From JBDSKH01 sp050245915 (GTDB lineage Bacteria > Actinomycetota > Actinomycetes > Actinomycetales > Microbacteriaceae), in contig JBFWWZ010000034.1 of the NCBI GenBank assembly GCA_050245915.1, positions 1-32,847 of the forward strand: 32,847 bases of DNA. The letters are read 5' to 3'. Made by a program: the position numbers and the translations under genes. The notes beneath the pieces were generated by a model that saw nothing but the letters and a program-made list of their open reading frames with translations, had not been told where the DNA came from and did not search any database. Shown in pieces: positions 22,002 through 30,022 of this stretch. Every line of letters begins with the position of its first letter. Position 1 is the first letter of the stretch.

Positions 22002-23378
22002 ATGTCGATCGCGATCGTGAACCCCGCCACCGGTGTGACGGAGAAGGAGTTCGAGGCGCACGACGCCGCCGAGGTCGAACGCCGGCTCGCCGCCGCGCAG
22101 TCCGCATACCAGGCGATGAAGAAGACCACGTTCGCCCAGCGTGCGGCGTGGATGAACAAGGCGGCCGAGTTGCTCGACGCCGAGCTCGAGGAGACCGCGA
22201 CCACGATGGTGCGCGAGATGGGCAAGCCGATCGCGGCGGCCCGCGCCGAGGTGGCCAAGTGCGCGAAGGGCGCCCGGTTCTACGCCGCGCACTCCGAGGA
22301 GTTCCTGAAGGACATCCCGCTGGAGGACCCGTCGCTGGTCAACGCGTCGCGTGCGTACGCCCGTTTCCAGCCGCTCGGCGTCGTGCTCGCCGTGATGCCG
22401 TGGAACTACCCGCTCTGGCAGGTGATGCGGTTCGCCGCTCCGGCGCTGATGGCGGGTAACGCCGGGGTGCTGAAGCACGCGTCGAACGTGCCCGGCTCGG
22501 CCATGTATCTCGACGGGCTGTTCACCCGCGCCGGGTTCCCCGAGGGCGCGTTCACCACGCTGCTCATCGGTTCGCGCGAGGTCGACGCGGTCATCAAGGA
22601 CCCGCGGATCAAGGCCGTCACGCTCACCGGTTCGGAGCCCGCGGGGCGTGCCGTGGCATCCAGCGCCGCCGCCGAGGTCAAGAAGGCCGTGCTGGAGCTC
22701 GGCGGGTCCGACCCGTTCATCGTCATGCCCAGCGCAGACCTGGATGCCGCGGTCAAGACCGCTGTCACCGCACGCACCCAGAACAACGGGCAGTCCTGCA
22801 TCGCCGGCAAGCGCTTCATCGTGCACGCCGACGTGTACGACGCGTTCAGCGACAAGTTCGTCGCCGCGATGGAGGCCCTGAAGGTCGGCGACCCCCTCGA
22901 CGAATCCGTGCAGGTCGGCCCGGTGGCGACCGAGTCGGGTCGCGACGAGCTCGCCGAGCTGGTCGACGACGCCCGCGCCAAAGGTGCGCGGGTGCTCACC
23001 GGTGGTGTGCGCCCCGACGGCCCCGGCTGGTTCTACCCGCCGACCGTCGTCGCCGAGGTGAAACCGGGCATGCGCCTGCACCTGGAAGAGGCGTTCGGCC
23101 CCGTCGCAACCCTCTACAAGGTGGCTGACGCCGACGAGGCGATCGAGCTCGCGAACGGCACCGACTTCGGCCTCAGCTCCGCCGCCTGGACCAACGACCC
23201 CGCCGAGCAGGAGAAATTCACCACCGAGCTCGAAGCCGGCGGCGTGTTCCTCAACGGGATGACCATCTCCTACCCCGAACTGCCCTTCGGCGGCATCAAG
23301 AACTCCGGCTTCGGACGCGAGCTCGGCGAACCCGGCATCAAGGAGTTCACCAACATGAAGACGGTCTGGAAGGCCTGA
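22002..23378 (+). CDS. NAD(P)-dependent aldehyde dehydrogenase, succinate-semialdehyde type
   Basis: 458 residues; oxidises an aldehyde to the carboxylate. Catalytic C266 in NNGQSCIAGKRF, general base E232 in LELGG, oxyanion N135 in PWNYPLWQ and the cofactor motif TLTGSEPAGRAV. The short N-terminus, the LWQ segment and the SCIAGKRF context match the GabD1/succinate-semialdehyde dehydrogenase subgroup, though substrate range cannot be read with certainty. A strong Shine-Dalgarno AAAGGAG ends 6 nt before ATG 22002. It lies 13 bp after the regulator and its stop overlaps the next start by one base (TGATG), tying it to the hydroxyacid dehydrogenase. Confidence 0.92.
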   Translation: MSIAIVNPATGVTEKEFEAHDAAEVERRLAAAQSAYQAMKKTTFAQRAAWMNKAAELLDAELEETATTMVREMGKPIAAARAEVAKCAKGARFYAAHSEEFLKDIPLEDPSLVNASRAYARFQPLGVVLAVMPWNYPLWQVMRFAAPALMAGNAGVLKHASNVPGSAMYLDGLFTRAGFPEGAFTTLLIGSREVDAVIKDPRIKAVTLTGSEPAGRAVASSAAAEVKKAVLELGGSDPFIVMPSADLDAAVKTAVTARTQNNGQSCIAGKRFIVHADVYDAFSDKFVAAMEALKVGDPLDESVQVGPVATESGRDELAELVDDARAKGARVLTGGVRPDGPGWFYPPTVVAEVKPGMRLHLEEAFGPVATLYKVADADEAIELANGTDFGLSSAAWTNDPAEQEKFTTELEAGGVFLNGMTISYPELPFGGIKNSGFGRELGEPGIKEFTNMKTVWKA

Positions 23379-24250
23379 TGGCCGACCTCGGCTTCCTCGG
23401 CCTCGGCACGATGGGGGCCGCGATCGCGCGGCGCCTCATCGACGCCGGTCACACCGTGCACGTCTGGAACCGGTCGCCCGGCGCCGTGGACGACCTGGTG
23501 GCCGCGGGAGCCGTCGCCGCGTCCTCCCCCGCCGGCGCGCTCGCCCAGCCGGTGTCGTTCTCGATGCTGGCGAACGACGAGGCCGCGCTGGCCGTCCTGG
23601 ATGCCGCCGCCCTCGCCGGCGGCCCGGGTCGCGTCCACGTCAACATGGCGACGCTCAGCCCGGATGCCGTCGACCGTCTCGAGGCGATCGCGACCGAGGC
23701 GGGGGTCGGCTACGTGGCCGCGCCTGTCCTCGGCCGTTCGACCCTCGCCGCCGAAGGCAAGCTGAACATCATGGCCGCCGGCGACCCGGAGACGATCGCC
23801 GCGCTCGATCCGTACCTGTCGATCCTCGGCGTGCGGGTCTGGAACTTCGGGGAGCGACCGCGCATGGCGAACGTCGTGAAGGCGGCCGTCAACTACGACA
23901 TCATCCACGCCATCCAGGCCCTCGGCGAATCGATCGCGCTGGTCGAGGCGCACGGTGTCGACGGCCAGGAGTTCGTCGACCTGCTCACCTCCTCGCTGTT
24001 CGGCGGGATCGTGTACACCGTCTACGGCAGCAACATCGCGCAGCGACGGCACACCCCGCCCGGGTTCACGATGTCGCTGGGCCTCAAAGACCTGGGCCTC
24101 GCGGAAGAGGTGGCTGCCGAGGGCGGCGTCCTGCTGCCCACCGCCCCCGTGCTGCGGTCGCTGTTCGAGCAGGCGCTCGCCACCGACGACCTGAAAGACG
24201 TCGACTGGGGCGGGATGGCCGAGGTCACCCTCCGGAAGCGCGCGCAATAA
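23378..24250 (+). CDS. NAD(P)-dependent beta-hydroxyacid dehydrogenase-family oxidoreductase
   Basis: 290 residues, of the 3-hydroxyisobutyrate/tartronate-semialdehyde reductase superfamily. N-terminal Rossmann fold with GFLGLGTMG (5-13) and NRSP after strand 2. Substrate loop AAPVLGRST (114-122) replaces the usual DAPVSGG. Catalytic K168 and N172 are in ANVVKAAVNY. The altered substrate loop is typical of a less-studied branch near glyoxylate and imine reductases, so the substrate is open. Coupled to the aldehyde dehydrogenase by a 1-bp overlap. The pair could interconvert an alcohol, aldehyde and acid in one pathway. Confidence 0.9.
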   Translation: MADLGFLGLGTMGAAIARRLIDAGHTVHVWNRSPGAVDDLVAAGAVAASSPAGALAQPVSFSMLANDEAALAVLDAAALAGGPGRVHVNMATLSPDAVDRLEAIATEAGVGYVAAPVLGRSTLAAEGKLNIMAAGDPETIAALDPYLSILGVRVWNFGERPRMANVVKAAVNYDIIHAIQALGESIALVEAHGVDGQEFVDLLTSSLFGGIVYTVYGSNIAQRRHTPPGFTMSLGLKDLGLAEEVAAEGGVLLPTAPVLRSLFEQALATDDLKDVDWGGMAEVTLRKRAQ

Positions 24251-24260
24251 GCTCAGCCGT

Positions 24261-25550
24261 ATGGCCTCGGCGCTCTCCATCACGTCGGCGGTGCCCGATC
24301 CGGCCCTGCTCGATCTGCCCTGGAACGAGCCGCTCGAACTCTGGGACGACAGGTACATCGCCGCCCTCCCGAAAGGCATCTCGCGGCACCTGGTGCGGTT
24401 CGTGCACCTGGGCGGCTACGTGATCGCGATCAAAGAGACCTCGGCGGAGCTGGCCAGACGGGAGTACGACCTGCTGCGCACGCTGCAGCGCCTCGACATC
24501 CCGTGCGTCGAGCCGGTCGCGGTGATCACCGGCCGCGTCGCGGATGACGGCGAAGAGCTGGCGCCCGCGCTCGTCACCCGGCACCTGCGCTTCTCGCTCC
24601 CCTACCGCGCCCTGTACTCGCAGGCGCTGCGTCCCGACACGGCGACCCGTCTGGTCGACGCGCTCGCCGTGCTGCTCGCGCGGCTGCACGTGATCGGCTT
24701 CTTCTGGGGCGATGTGTCGCTGTCGAACACCCTGTTCCGGCGCGATGCGGGCGCGTTCGCGGCGTACCTGGTCGACGCCGAGACCGGCAAGCTGTACGAC
24801 GGCGGCCTGTCGAACGGCCAGCGCGAGAACGACCTGGAGATCGCGCGGGTCAACATCGCGGGCGAGCTGCTCGACCTGCAGGCGGGCGGGCGGCTCGAGG
24901 AGGAGATCGACCCGGTCGAGATCGCCGACGGGATCGTCACCGCCTACCGCAACCTCTGGACCGAGCTCACGGTCGCCGAGTCGTTCCCGCAGTCGGAGCG
25001 CTGGCGCATCAACCAGCGGGTGGAGCGCCTCAACGACCTCGGGTTCGACATCGAGGAGCTCTCGATCAGCCAGACCGACGGCGGCACGCAGGTGCGCATC
25101 CAGCCGAAGGTGGTCGACGCGGGGCACCACTCGCGGCGGCTGCTGCGCCTGACCGGGCTGGATGCGGGCGAGAACCAGGCCCGCCGGCTGCTCAACGACC
25201 TCGACGCCTACCGCGCGGTCGGCGATCGCAAGGAGCAGGACGAGGAGATGGTCGCGCACGAGTGGCTGACCCGCGTCTTCGAGCCGGTGATCCGCGCGAT
25301 CCCGAAAGAGCTGCGCGGCAAGCTGGAGCCTGCCGAGATGTTCCATCAACTGCTCGAACACCGCTGGTACCTCTCGCAGCAGCAGAAGCGCAACGTCCCG
25401 CTGGCCGAGGCGCTCAACTCCTACATCGACGATGTGCTGCGCCACCGCCGCGACGAGATGACCGTGGTAGGTCCGCTGACCGGGTCGTTCACCGCTCCGA
25501 TCGGGGTCGTCGACGATGACGACGACGAGGACTGGCGCTCGAAGGTATGA
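24261..25550 (+). CDS. DUF4032 protein with kinase-like (LPS-kinase type) fold
   Basis: 429 residues. The N-terminal half looks like an atypical small-molecule kinase. VIAIKET gives a candidate ATP-binding K58. WGDVSLSNTLF gives catalytic-type D151 and N156 in place of HxD...N. VDAETG (D172) stands for the DFG. The C-terminal half, with LRLTGLDAGENQARRLLNDL and EMFHQLLEHRWYLSQQ, is the DUF4032 signature; the tail is Asp-rich (VVDDDDDED). The substrate is unknown. It follows the hydroxyacid dehydrogenase by 10 bp, and its stop overlaps the MMPL transporter start (ATGA), so it may act with that transporter. Confidence 0.85.
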   Translation: MASALSITSAVPDPALLDLPWNEPLELWDDRYIAALPKGISRHLVRFVHLGGYVIAIKETSAELARREYDLLRTLQRLDIPCVEPVAVITGRVADDGEELAPALVTRHLRFSLPYRALYSQALRPDTATRLVDALAVLLARLHVIGFFWGDVSLSNTLFRRDAGAFAAYLVDAETGKLYDGGLSNGQRENDLEIARVNIAGELLDLQAGGRLEEEIDPVEIADGIVTAYRNLWTELTVAESFPQSERWRINQRVERLNDLGFDIEELSISQTDGGTQVRIQPKVVDAGHHSRRLLRLTGLDAGENQARRLLNDLDAYRAVGDRKEQDEEMVAHEWLTRVFEPVIRAIPKELRGKLEPAEMFHQLLEHRWYLSQQQKRNVPLAEALNSYIDDVLRHRRDEMTVVGPLTGSFTAPIGVVDDDDDEDWRSKV

Positions 25551-27718
25551 GGCGCCCGCTCGCGGCGGTCGGCGGTGCGGCGGCCCGCCACCCGTGGATC
25601 ACCCTCGCCGTCTGGGTGGTGCTGATGGCCGTCGCGGTCGGCACGGCGGTCACCGGGGTGGCCGGCGACTCCCTGTTCCAGCGTCTGAAGAGCGAGGCGC
25701 CGTCCGCCGACGGCGAGAGCTCGCATGCCGACGACGTGCTCGCGGGTGACGACGAGCAGCGGTCGACGCTCACTCTGCTCGTCTACGGCGTCCCGGCGGG
25801 GTCCGCCGAGGCGCTGCAGACGGTCGCCGACCTGACGGACGCCGCTGACGGCATCCCGCACGCGAGCGTGCTCGGCCCGATCCCGTCCGAGGACGGCGAG
25901 GGGTTCCTCGTGACGACGGTGGTCGAGGGTGTCTCCGGCGGCGCTCCCGACGACGACGCCGTGGATGCCGCGGTCGCCGACCTGCGTGACGCCGCGTCCC
26001 AGCTGCGGCAGTCGCATCCCGATGCAACCGTCGAGGTCGGCGGCGGATCGCTGCTCGTCGACTCGATCGTCGAGCTCAGCGAACGGGACCTGCAGCGCGG
26101 CGAGGCGGTGGCGCTGCCGATCGCGCTCGTGGTGATGCTCATCGTGTTCGGCGGGTTCATCGCGGCCGGGATCCCGCTGATCGGCGCCGGGGTGTCGATC
26201 GCCGGCGCGCTCGGCGCCCTGCTGGCGTTCACCTACGTGCTCGACATCGACACCACGGTCGTCAACGTGGTGACCGCGGTCGGCCTCGGACTGTCGATCG
26301 ACTACGGGCTGCTGATCGTGTCCCGTTTCCGCGAGGAGCACCGGCGGGCCGGCATCGCGGGTCGCGAGGGCAGGCTCGCCGCGATCGTGCGGACGGCCGA
26401 CACCGCCGGACGCACGGTGCTGTTCTCGGGTGTCACGTTCGCGATCGCGTCCGTCGGCCTGCTGGTGTTCGAGCCGCGCATCGTGCGCGCGATCGGCCTC
26501 GGGGCGATCGCGGTCACAGTGATCGCGATCGCGATGGCGCTCACCCTGGTCCCCGCCCTGCTGTCGCTGACCGGCGACCGGCTGCTGCGTCCGGGAGCGC
26601 TCACCCGCATCCCGGGTGTCGGCCGGCTGATCACCCGGTTCGGCGACGTCGCCCCCGATGAGGGGTTCTTCTCGCGCCTCACCCGGCGGGTGCAGCGGCA
26701 TCCGGCGATCATCAGCGTCGCCTGCGCGCTGCTGCTGGTGCTGCTCGGCAGCCCGCTCGCGTCGCTGCGGCTGGCGAACACCAGCGTCGACGCGCTGCCG
26801 GCGTCCTCGACGCAGCACGAGTTCCTCGATCAGCTGGTCCAGCACTTCCCCGAGGCGACGAATCCGCGCGTGGCGCTCGTCACGACGACGCGTTCCGACG
26901 CCGAAGAATGGGCCGACCCAGTAACCGACATAAGCGGTGTCGAGTCGGTCGGCGAGCCGCGCGAAACCGGGGACGGCTGGCGCACCGTCGTGCGCGTCGA
27001 CCCCGCCGACGGCATCGACGTCGTCGACGCGATCCGCGCCGGACGCCCCGCGCTTCAGGATGCCGGACTCGGCGACGCCTGGGTCACCGGCACCGACGCC
27101 CGCACCCTCGACTTCTCGCAGTCGCTCCTCCGCAGCGCACCGTGGGCGGCCCTGATCATCGCGCTCGGCACCATGGTGTTCCTGTTCCTGATGACCGGAT
27201 CCGTCGTCGTGCCCCTGAAGGCGCTGATCGCGAGCGCGCTGTCGCTCGGCGCCAGCATCGGGGTGCTCGTCTGGGGCTTCCAGCTCGGCAACTTCGCGCC
27301 CGTGATGGGCTTCGACGCCGCCGACGTGCACGGGGTCGACGTGCTCGTGCTGCTGCTCACCTTCGCCTTCGGCTTCGGCCTGGCGATGGACTACGAGATG
27401 TTCATCCTGTCGCGCATCACCGAGCAGGTGCGGGCCGGCGTGCCCGATCGCGAGGCGATCGCGCGCGGGCTGCAGCGCTCGGGCCGCATCATCACCAGCG
27501 CCGCACTCATCATCATCGTGGTGTTCGCGGGGTTCGCCACCGGAGACCTGATGGTGATCAAACAGCTCGGCACCGCGCTCGCCGTCGCCGTGCTGCTCGA
27601 CGCCACCCTGGTGCGCTGCCTGCTGGTTCCCGCGTTCATGACCTGGCAGCAGCGCATCATGTGGTGGGCGCCCGCGCCGCTGAAGCGGCTGCACGCCCGG
27701 TTCTCTATCGCCGATTGA
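25547..27718 (+). CDS. MMPL/RND-superfamily transporter
   Basis: A 723-residue integral membrane transporter in two homologous halves. TM1 lies at about 13-35. A large periplasmic loop follows, then a membrane bundle with the proton-relay motif GLSIDYGLLIVSRFREEH. The second half repeats this with loop 2 and GLAMDYEMFILSRITEQ. Such proteins use the proton gradient to export lipids, peptides or toxic molecules; MmpL family members in actinobacteria handle envelope lipids. Substrate unknown. ATG 25547 overlaps the DUF4032 stop. The stop codon falls inside a palindromic repeat (27713-27745), which supplies the last bases of the gene. Confidence 0.92.
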   Translation: MRRPLAAVGGAAARHPWITLAVWVVLMAVAVGTAVTGVAGDSLFQRLKSEAPSADGESSHADDVLAGDDEQRSTLTLLVYGVPAGSAEALQTVADLTDAADGIPHASVLGPIPSEDGEGFLVTTVVEGVSGGAPDDDAVDAAVADLRDAASQLRQSHPDATVEVGGGSLLVDSIVELSERDLQRGEAVALPIALVVMLIVFGGFIAAGIPLIGAGVSIAGALGALLAFTYVLDIDTTVVNVVTAVGLGLSIDYGLLIVSRFREEHRRAGIAGREGRLAAIVRTADTAGRTVLFSGVTFAIASVGLLVFEPRIVRAIGLGAIAVTVIAIAMALTLVPALLSLTGDRLLRPGALTRIPGVGRLITRFGDVAPDEGFFSRLTRRVQRHPAIISVACALLLVLLGSPLASLRLANTSVDALPASSTQHEFLDQLVQHFPEATNPRVALVTTTRSDAEEWADPVTDISGVESVGEPRETGDGWRTVVRVDPADGIDVVDAIRAGRPALQDAGLGDAWVTGTDARTLDFSQSLLRSAPWAALIIALGTMVFLFLMTGSVVVPLKALIASALSLGASIGVLVWGFQLGNFAPVMGFDAADVHGVDVLVLLLTFAFGFGLAMDYEMFILSRITEQVRAGVPDREAIARGLQRSGRIITSAALIIIVVFAGFATGDLMVIKQLGTALAVAVLLDATLVRCLLVPAFMTWQQRIMWWAPAPLKRLHARFSIAD

Positions 27719-27745
27719 GTAGCGGCCGCAGGCCGCGTGTCGAAA
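27713..27745. repeat. Diverged copy of the GGTCGAGTAGCG-type palindrome
   Basis: GATTGAGTAGCGGCC-GCA-GGCCGCGTGTCGAAATC, a hyphenated palindrome with a 6-bp perfect GCGGCC/GGCCGC core. It has the same GAGTAGCG...CG-T-TCGA layout as 7852-7888 on the minus strand. It contains the MMPL stop codon and abuts the stop of the convergent M24 gene, so it may serve as a bidirectional terminator. Confidence 0.6.
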
Positions 27746-29128
27746 TCAGGCCTCGCCGCGCCCCCACATGGTGTTGAGGTGCGACTGCGAGTCGCGCTCG
27801 AGGCTCAGCGGGCCGCCGACCGCGATGTAGCGGCTGCCCGCGACGAGCAGCTCCTCCGCCGGGAACTTGGTGATCACCTCGCAGCCGTCCGCCGTGACGA
27901 CGACCTCCTCCTCGATGCGCGCTGCGCCCCAGCCGTCCTTCGACGGCCAGTAGGTCTCGAGGGCGAAGACCATGCCCTCCTGCAGCTCCTCCGGGTGGTC
28001 GAGCGAGACCAGGCGGCTGAAGATCGGCTTCTCCCAGATCGACAGGCCGACGCCGTGGCCGTACTGCAGCGCGAAGGCGGCCTCCTCGTCGGCGAACCCG
28101 AACTCCTGGGCGGTCGGCCACACGCTGACGATGTCCGCGGTCGTGGCACCCGGCTTCACGAGCGCGATGGCGCGGTCCATGTACTCACGCGCGCGGGTGT
28201 ACGCGTCGCGCTGGTGCGTGCTCGCCGACCCGACCGCGAAGGTGCGGTAGTAGCAGGTGCGGTAGCCGTTGAAGCTGTGCAGGATGTCGAAGAACGCCGG
28301 GTCGCCCGGCCGGATGATGCGGTCGGAGAACACGTGCGGGTGCGGCGAGCACCGTTCGCCGGAGATCGCGTTCACGCCTTCGACGTACTCCGAGCCGAAG
28401 TCGTAGAGGGTCTTCGCCACAAGGCCGACGGCCTCGTTCTCGCGCACGCCCGGCCGCAGGAACCGGTACAGCTCCTCGTATGCGGCATCCACCATCGACG
28501 CCGCCTGGGTGAGCAGACGGATCTCGTCGCCGGTCTTGATGCGCCGCGCCTCCATGAACACCTGCTGGCCGTCGACGACGGTGATGCCCTGCTGCTGCAG
28601 CGCGAACAGGATGGGGAGCTCGATCACGTCGACGCCGAGCGGCTGGTCGGCGACCCCGAACTTCTCCAGCTCGCGCTTGATCTTGCGGGCCACCTCCTCG
28701 GCGATTCCGGCGTCGGGGGTGAAGGCGCCGCGGAGGGTGGAGATGCCGGCGCGGGCGCCGGACTCGAGCCGCGGACGCAACGCGCCCTCGTGCGGGGCGT
28801 TGGGGTCGGCATCCATCTCGGCGCTCGTGACGTCGAGCCACGGGTTGTAGAGCTTGTGGTGCTTGGCGGCGGAGCCGAAGTCCCACGAGATCGGGTCGGT
28901 GTTGCGGGTGAGCAGCGAGAACCGGATCAGCTTGTCCATCGCCCAGGTGCCGATGTGGGTCGCGGTCATGTACCGGATGTTGGAGAAGTCGAATGCGAGC
29001 AGCGCGCCGAGTTCGCTGCGGTCGAGCTCGGCCTTGAGGCGCCCCAGCCTGTCGGTGCGCAGGCGGTCCATGTCGACCCGCGCCTCCCAGTCGACGGCGT
29101 TGGTGCCGGTGGTGCCGGTGCTCTTCAT
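27746..29128 (-). CDS. M24-family (prolidase/creatinase fold) enzyme with altered metal site
   Basis: 460 residues. The N-terminal creatinase-like domain has LLAFDFSNIRYMTATHIGTW; the C-terminal pita-bread domain has FFDILHSFNGYRTCYYRTF, YGHGVGL, FALETYW and RIEEEVVVT. Four of five M24 metal ligands are present (D281, H358, E391, E406). The second aspartate is replaced by C292, by canonical D-x10-D spacing. The N-terminal FDxxNIRY region recalls the DMSP lyase DddP as well as Xaa-Pro peptidases. The DddP-specific aspartates are not in place, so I do not assign that function. GGAGG sits 5 nt before ATG 29128. Divergent from the XRE-cupin regulator and near an ABC importer, it likely acts on an imported small molecule. 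Confidence 0.85.
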   Translation of the reverse strand: MKSTGTTGTNAVDWEARVDMDRLRTDRLGRLKAELDRSELGALLAFDFSNIRYMTATHIGTWAMDKLIRFSLLTRNTDPISWDFGSAAKHHKLYNPWLDVTSAEMDADPNAPHEGALRPRLESGARAGISTLRGAFTPDAGIAEEVARKIKRELEKFGVADQPLGVDVIELPILFALQQQGITVVDGQQVFMEARRIKTGDEIRLLTQAASMVDAAYEELYRFLRPGVRENEAVGLVAKTLYDFGSEYVEGVNAISGERCSPHPHVFSDRIIRPGDPAFFDILHSFNGYRTCYYRTFAVGSASTHQRDAYTRAREYMDRAIALVKPGATTADIVSVWPTAQEFGFADEEAAFALQYGHGVGLSIWEKPIFSRLVSLDHPEELQEGMVFALETYWPSKDGWGAARIEEEVVVTADGCEVITKFPAEELLVAGSRYIAVGGPLSLERDSQSHLNTMWGRGEA

Positions 29129-29167
29129 CAGGTCCTCCGGGGATCTTCGCTCTATGCGTTAAGTCTT

Positions 29168-29183
29168 GTTGGATATATGTTTA
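29168..29183. promoter_or_regulatory. TTGGATATATGTTTA motif between M24 and XRE genes
   Basis: An AT-rich site in otherwise GC-rich DNA, 40 bp upstream of the M24 start. It matches 11 of 14 bases of the site at the VOC start (20780-20793, minus strand). No clear promoter boxes could be fixed around it; the nearby TTTACTAAAC and GTTAAC are AT-rich too. Candidate regulator-binding site. Confidence 0.4.
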
Positions 29184-29260
29184 GTAAAGGTTAACACTGC
29201 GGGCCGACGGCGACCCGCGACCATGAGGGGCAAAGGCGACCCGGATGACCGTAGTATCCT

Positions 29261-29274
29261 CCCGAGAAGTCGGG
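29261..29274 (+). other. Small hairpin in the XRE-cupin leader
   Basis: CCCGA-GAAG-TCGGG, a 5-bp stem 39 bp before the regulator ATG. The rest of 29129-29312 shows no further structure that I can support. Confidence 0.3.
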
Positions 29275-29312
29275 TGTTCGCCCGTACTAGACGTGACGCG
29301 ACGGGACCACGC

Positions 29313-30011
29313 ATGACCGCGGAGAACATCGGCGCCCGGCTGCGGGACGCCCGGCTCCAGCGAGGGCTCAGCCTGCGCAGCGTCGCTCAGGCGCTCGGCG
29401 TCTCCGCGTCGCTCATCTCCCAGGTCGAGACCGGCAAGACGCAGCCGTCCGTCTCCACGCTCTACGCGATGGTGAACCACCTCGGCGTCTCCATGGACGA
29501 ACTGCTCGGCGTCACCGCCCCCGTCGGCCCCGATCGCGAGTCCCCGCTCTTCGGCCACGCCGGCAAGATCCTGCCCGCCGTGCAGAGGGGCGGAGAGAAC
29601 CCCGTGCTCGAGATGGAGAACGGCGTCCACTGGGAGCGGCTGGCGGTCGGCGAAGGCGGACCCGCCGACGCGCTCCTCGTCAGCTACGACCCCGGAGCGT
29701 CCAGTTCCATCGAGGGCAAGCTCATGCGCCACTCCGGCATCGAGTACGCGTACATCCTCGAGGGCGAGATCACGCTGCAGCTCGACTTCGACACCCACGT
29801 GCTGCATCCCGGCGACTCGCTGCAGTTCGACTCGGTGCGCCCGCACCTCTACTCGAACAACGGCACGACCGTCGCCCGCGGCATCTGGTTCGTGGTCGGC
29901 CGCCGGCAGCAGAACCAGGCCATGCCGACCGCCCCCGGCGAGGCGGACCGCAGCCCGCAGCTGTCGTCCGCCGTCGACGTGCTGCGCGCGATGGACGACC
30001 TGAAGGGCTGA
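29313..30011 (+). CDS. XRE-family regulator with C-terminal cupin
   Basis: A 232-residue regulator. The N-terminal lambda-repressor-type HTH (about 4-60) contains LRDARLQRGLSLRSVAQALG, VSASLISQVETGKTQPS and LYAMVNHLGVSMDELLG. The cupin barrel (about 125-200) has HSGIEYAYILEGEITLQLDF and LHPGDSLQFDSVRPHLYSN. It belongs to the large XRE-cupin (PuuR/ClcB-like) group whose cupin senses a small metabolite. ATG 29313 is chosen because the HTH begins right after; an open frame runs back to 29166. Divergent from the M24 gene over 184 bp and convergent with the ABC importer gene (11 bp apart), so it probably controls the M24 gene and perhaps the importer. Confidence 0.92.
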   Translation: MTAENIGARLRDARLQRGLSLRSVAQALGVSASLISQVETGKTQPSVSTLYAMVNHLGVSMDELLGVTAPVGPDRESPLFGHAGKILPAVQRGGENPVLEMENGVHWERLAVGEGGPADALLVSYDPGASSSIEGKLMRHSGIEYAYILEGEITLQLDFDTHVLHPGDSLQFDSVRPHLYSNNGTTVARGIWFVVGRRQQNQAMPTAPGEADRSPQLSSAVDVLRAMDDLKG

Positions 30012-30022
30012 GCCGGCCACGG

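Noticed and set aside
25421..27694. 757-codon minus-strand frame
   Set aside because: Antisense of the MMPL gene; composition dominated by Arg/His/Asp and no domains.
27746..29128. DMSP lyase DddP
   Set aside because: The N-terminal FDxxNIRY region is similar, but the DddP-specific aspartates I remember near the metal site and the CDEW segment are not matched. M24 enzyme of unknown function is safer.
27737..29194. 485-codon plus-strand frame
   Set aside because: Antisense of the M24 gene, which has clear catalytic motifs.
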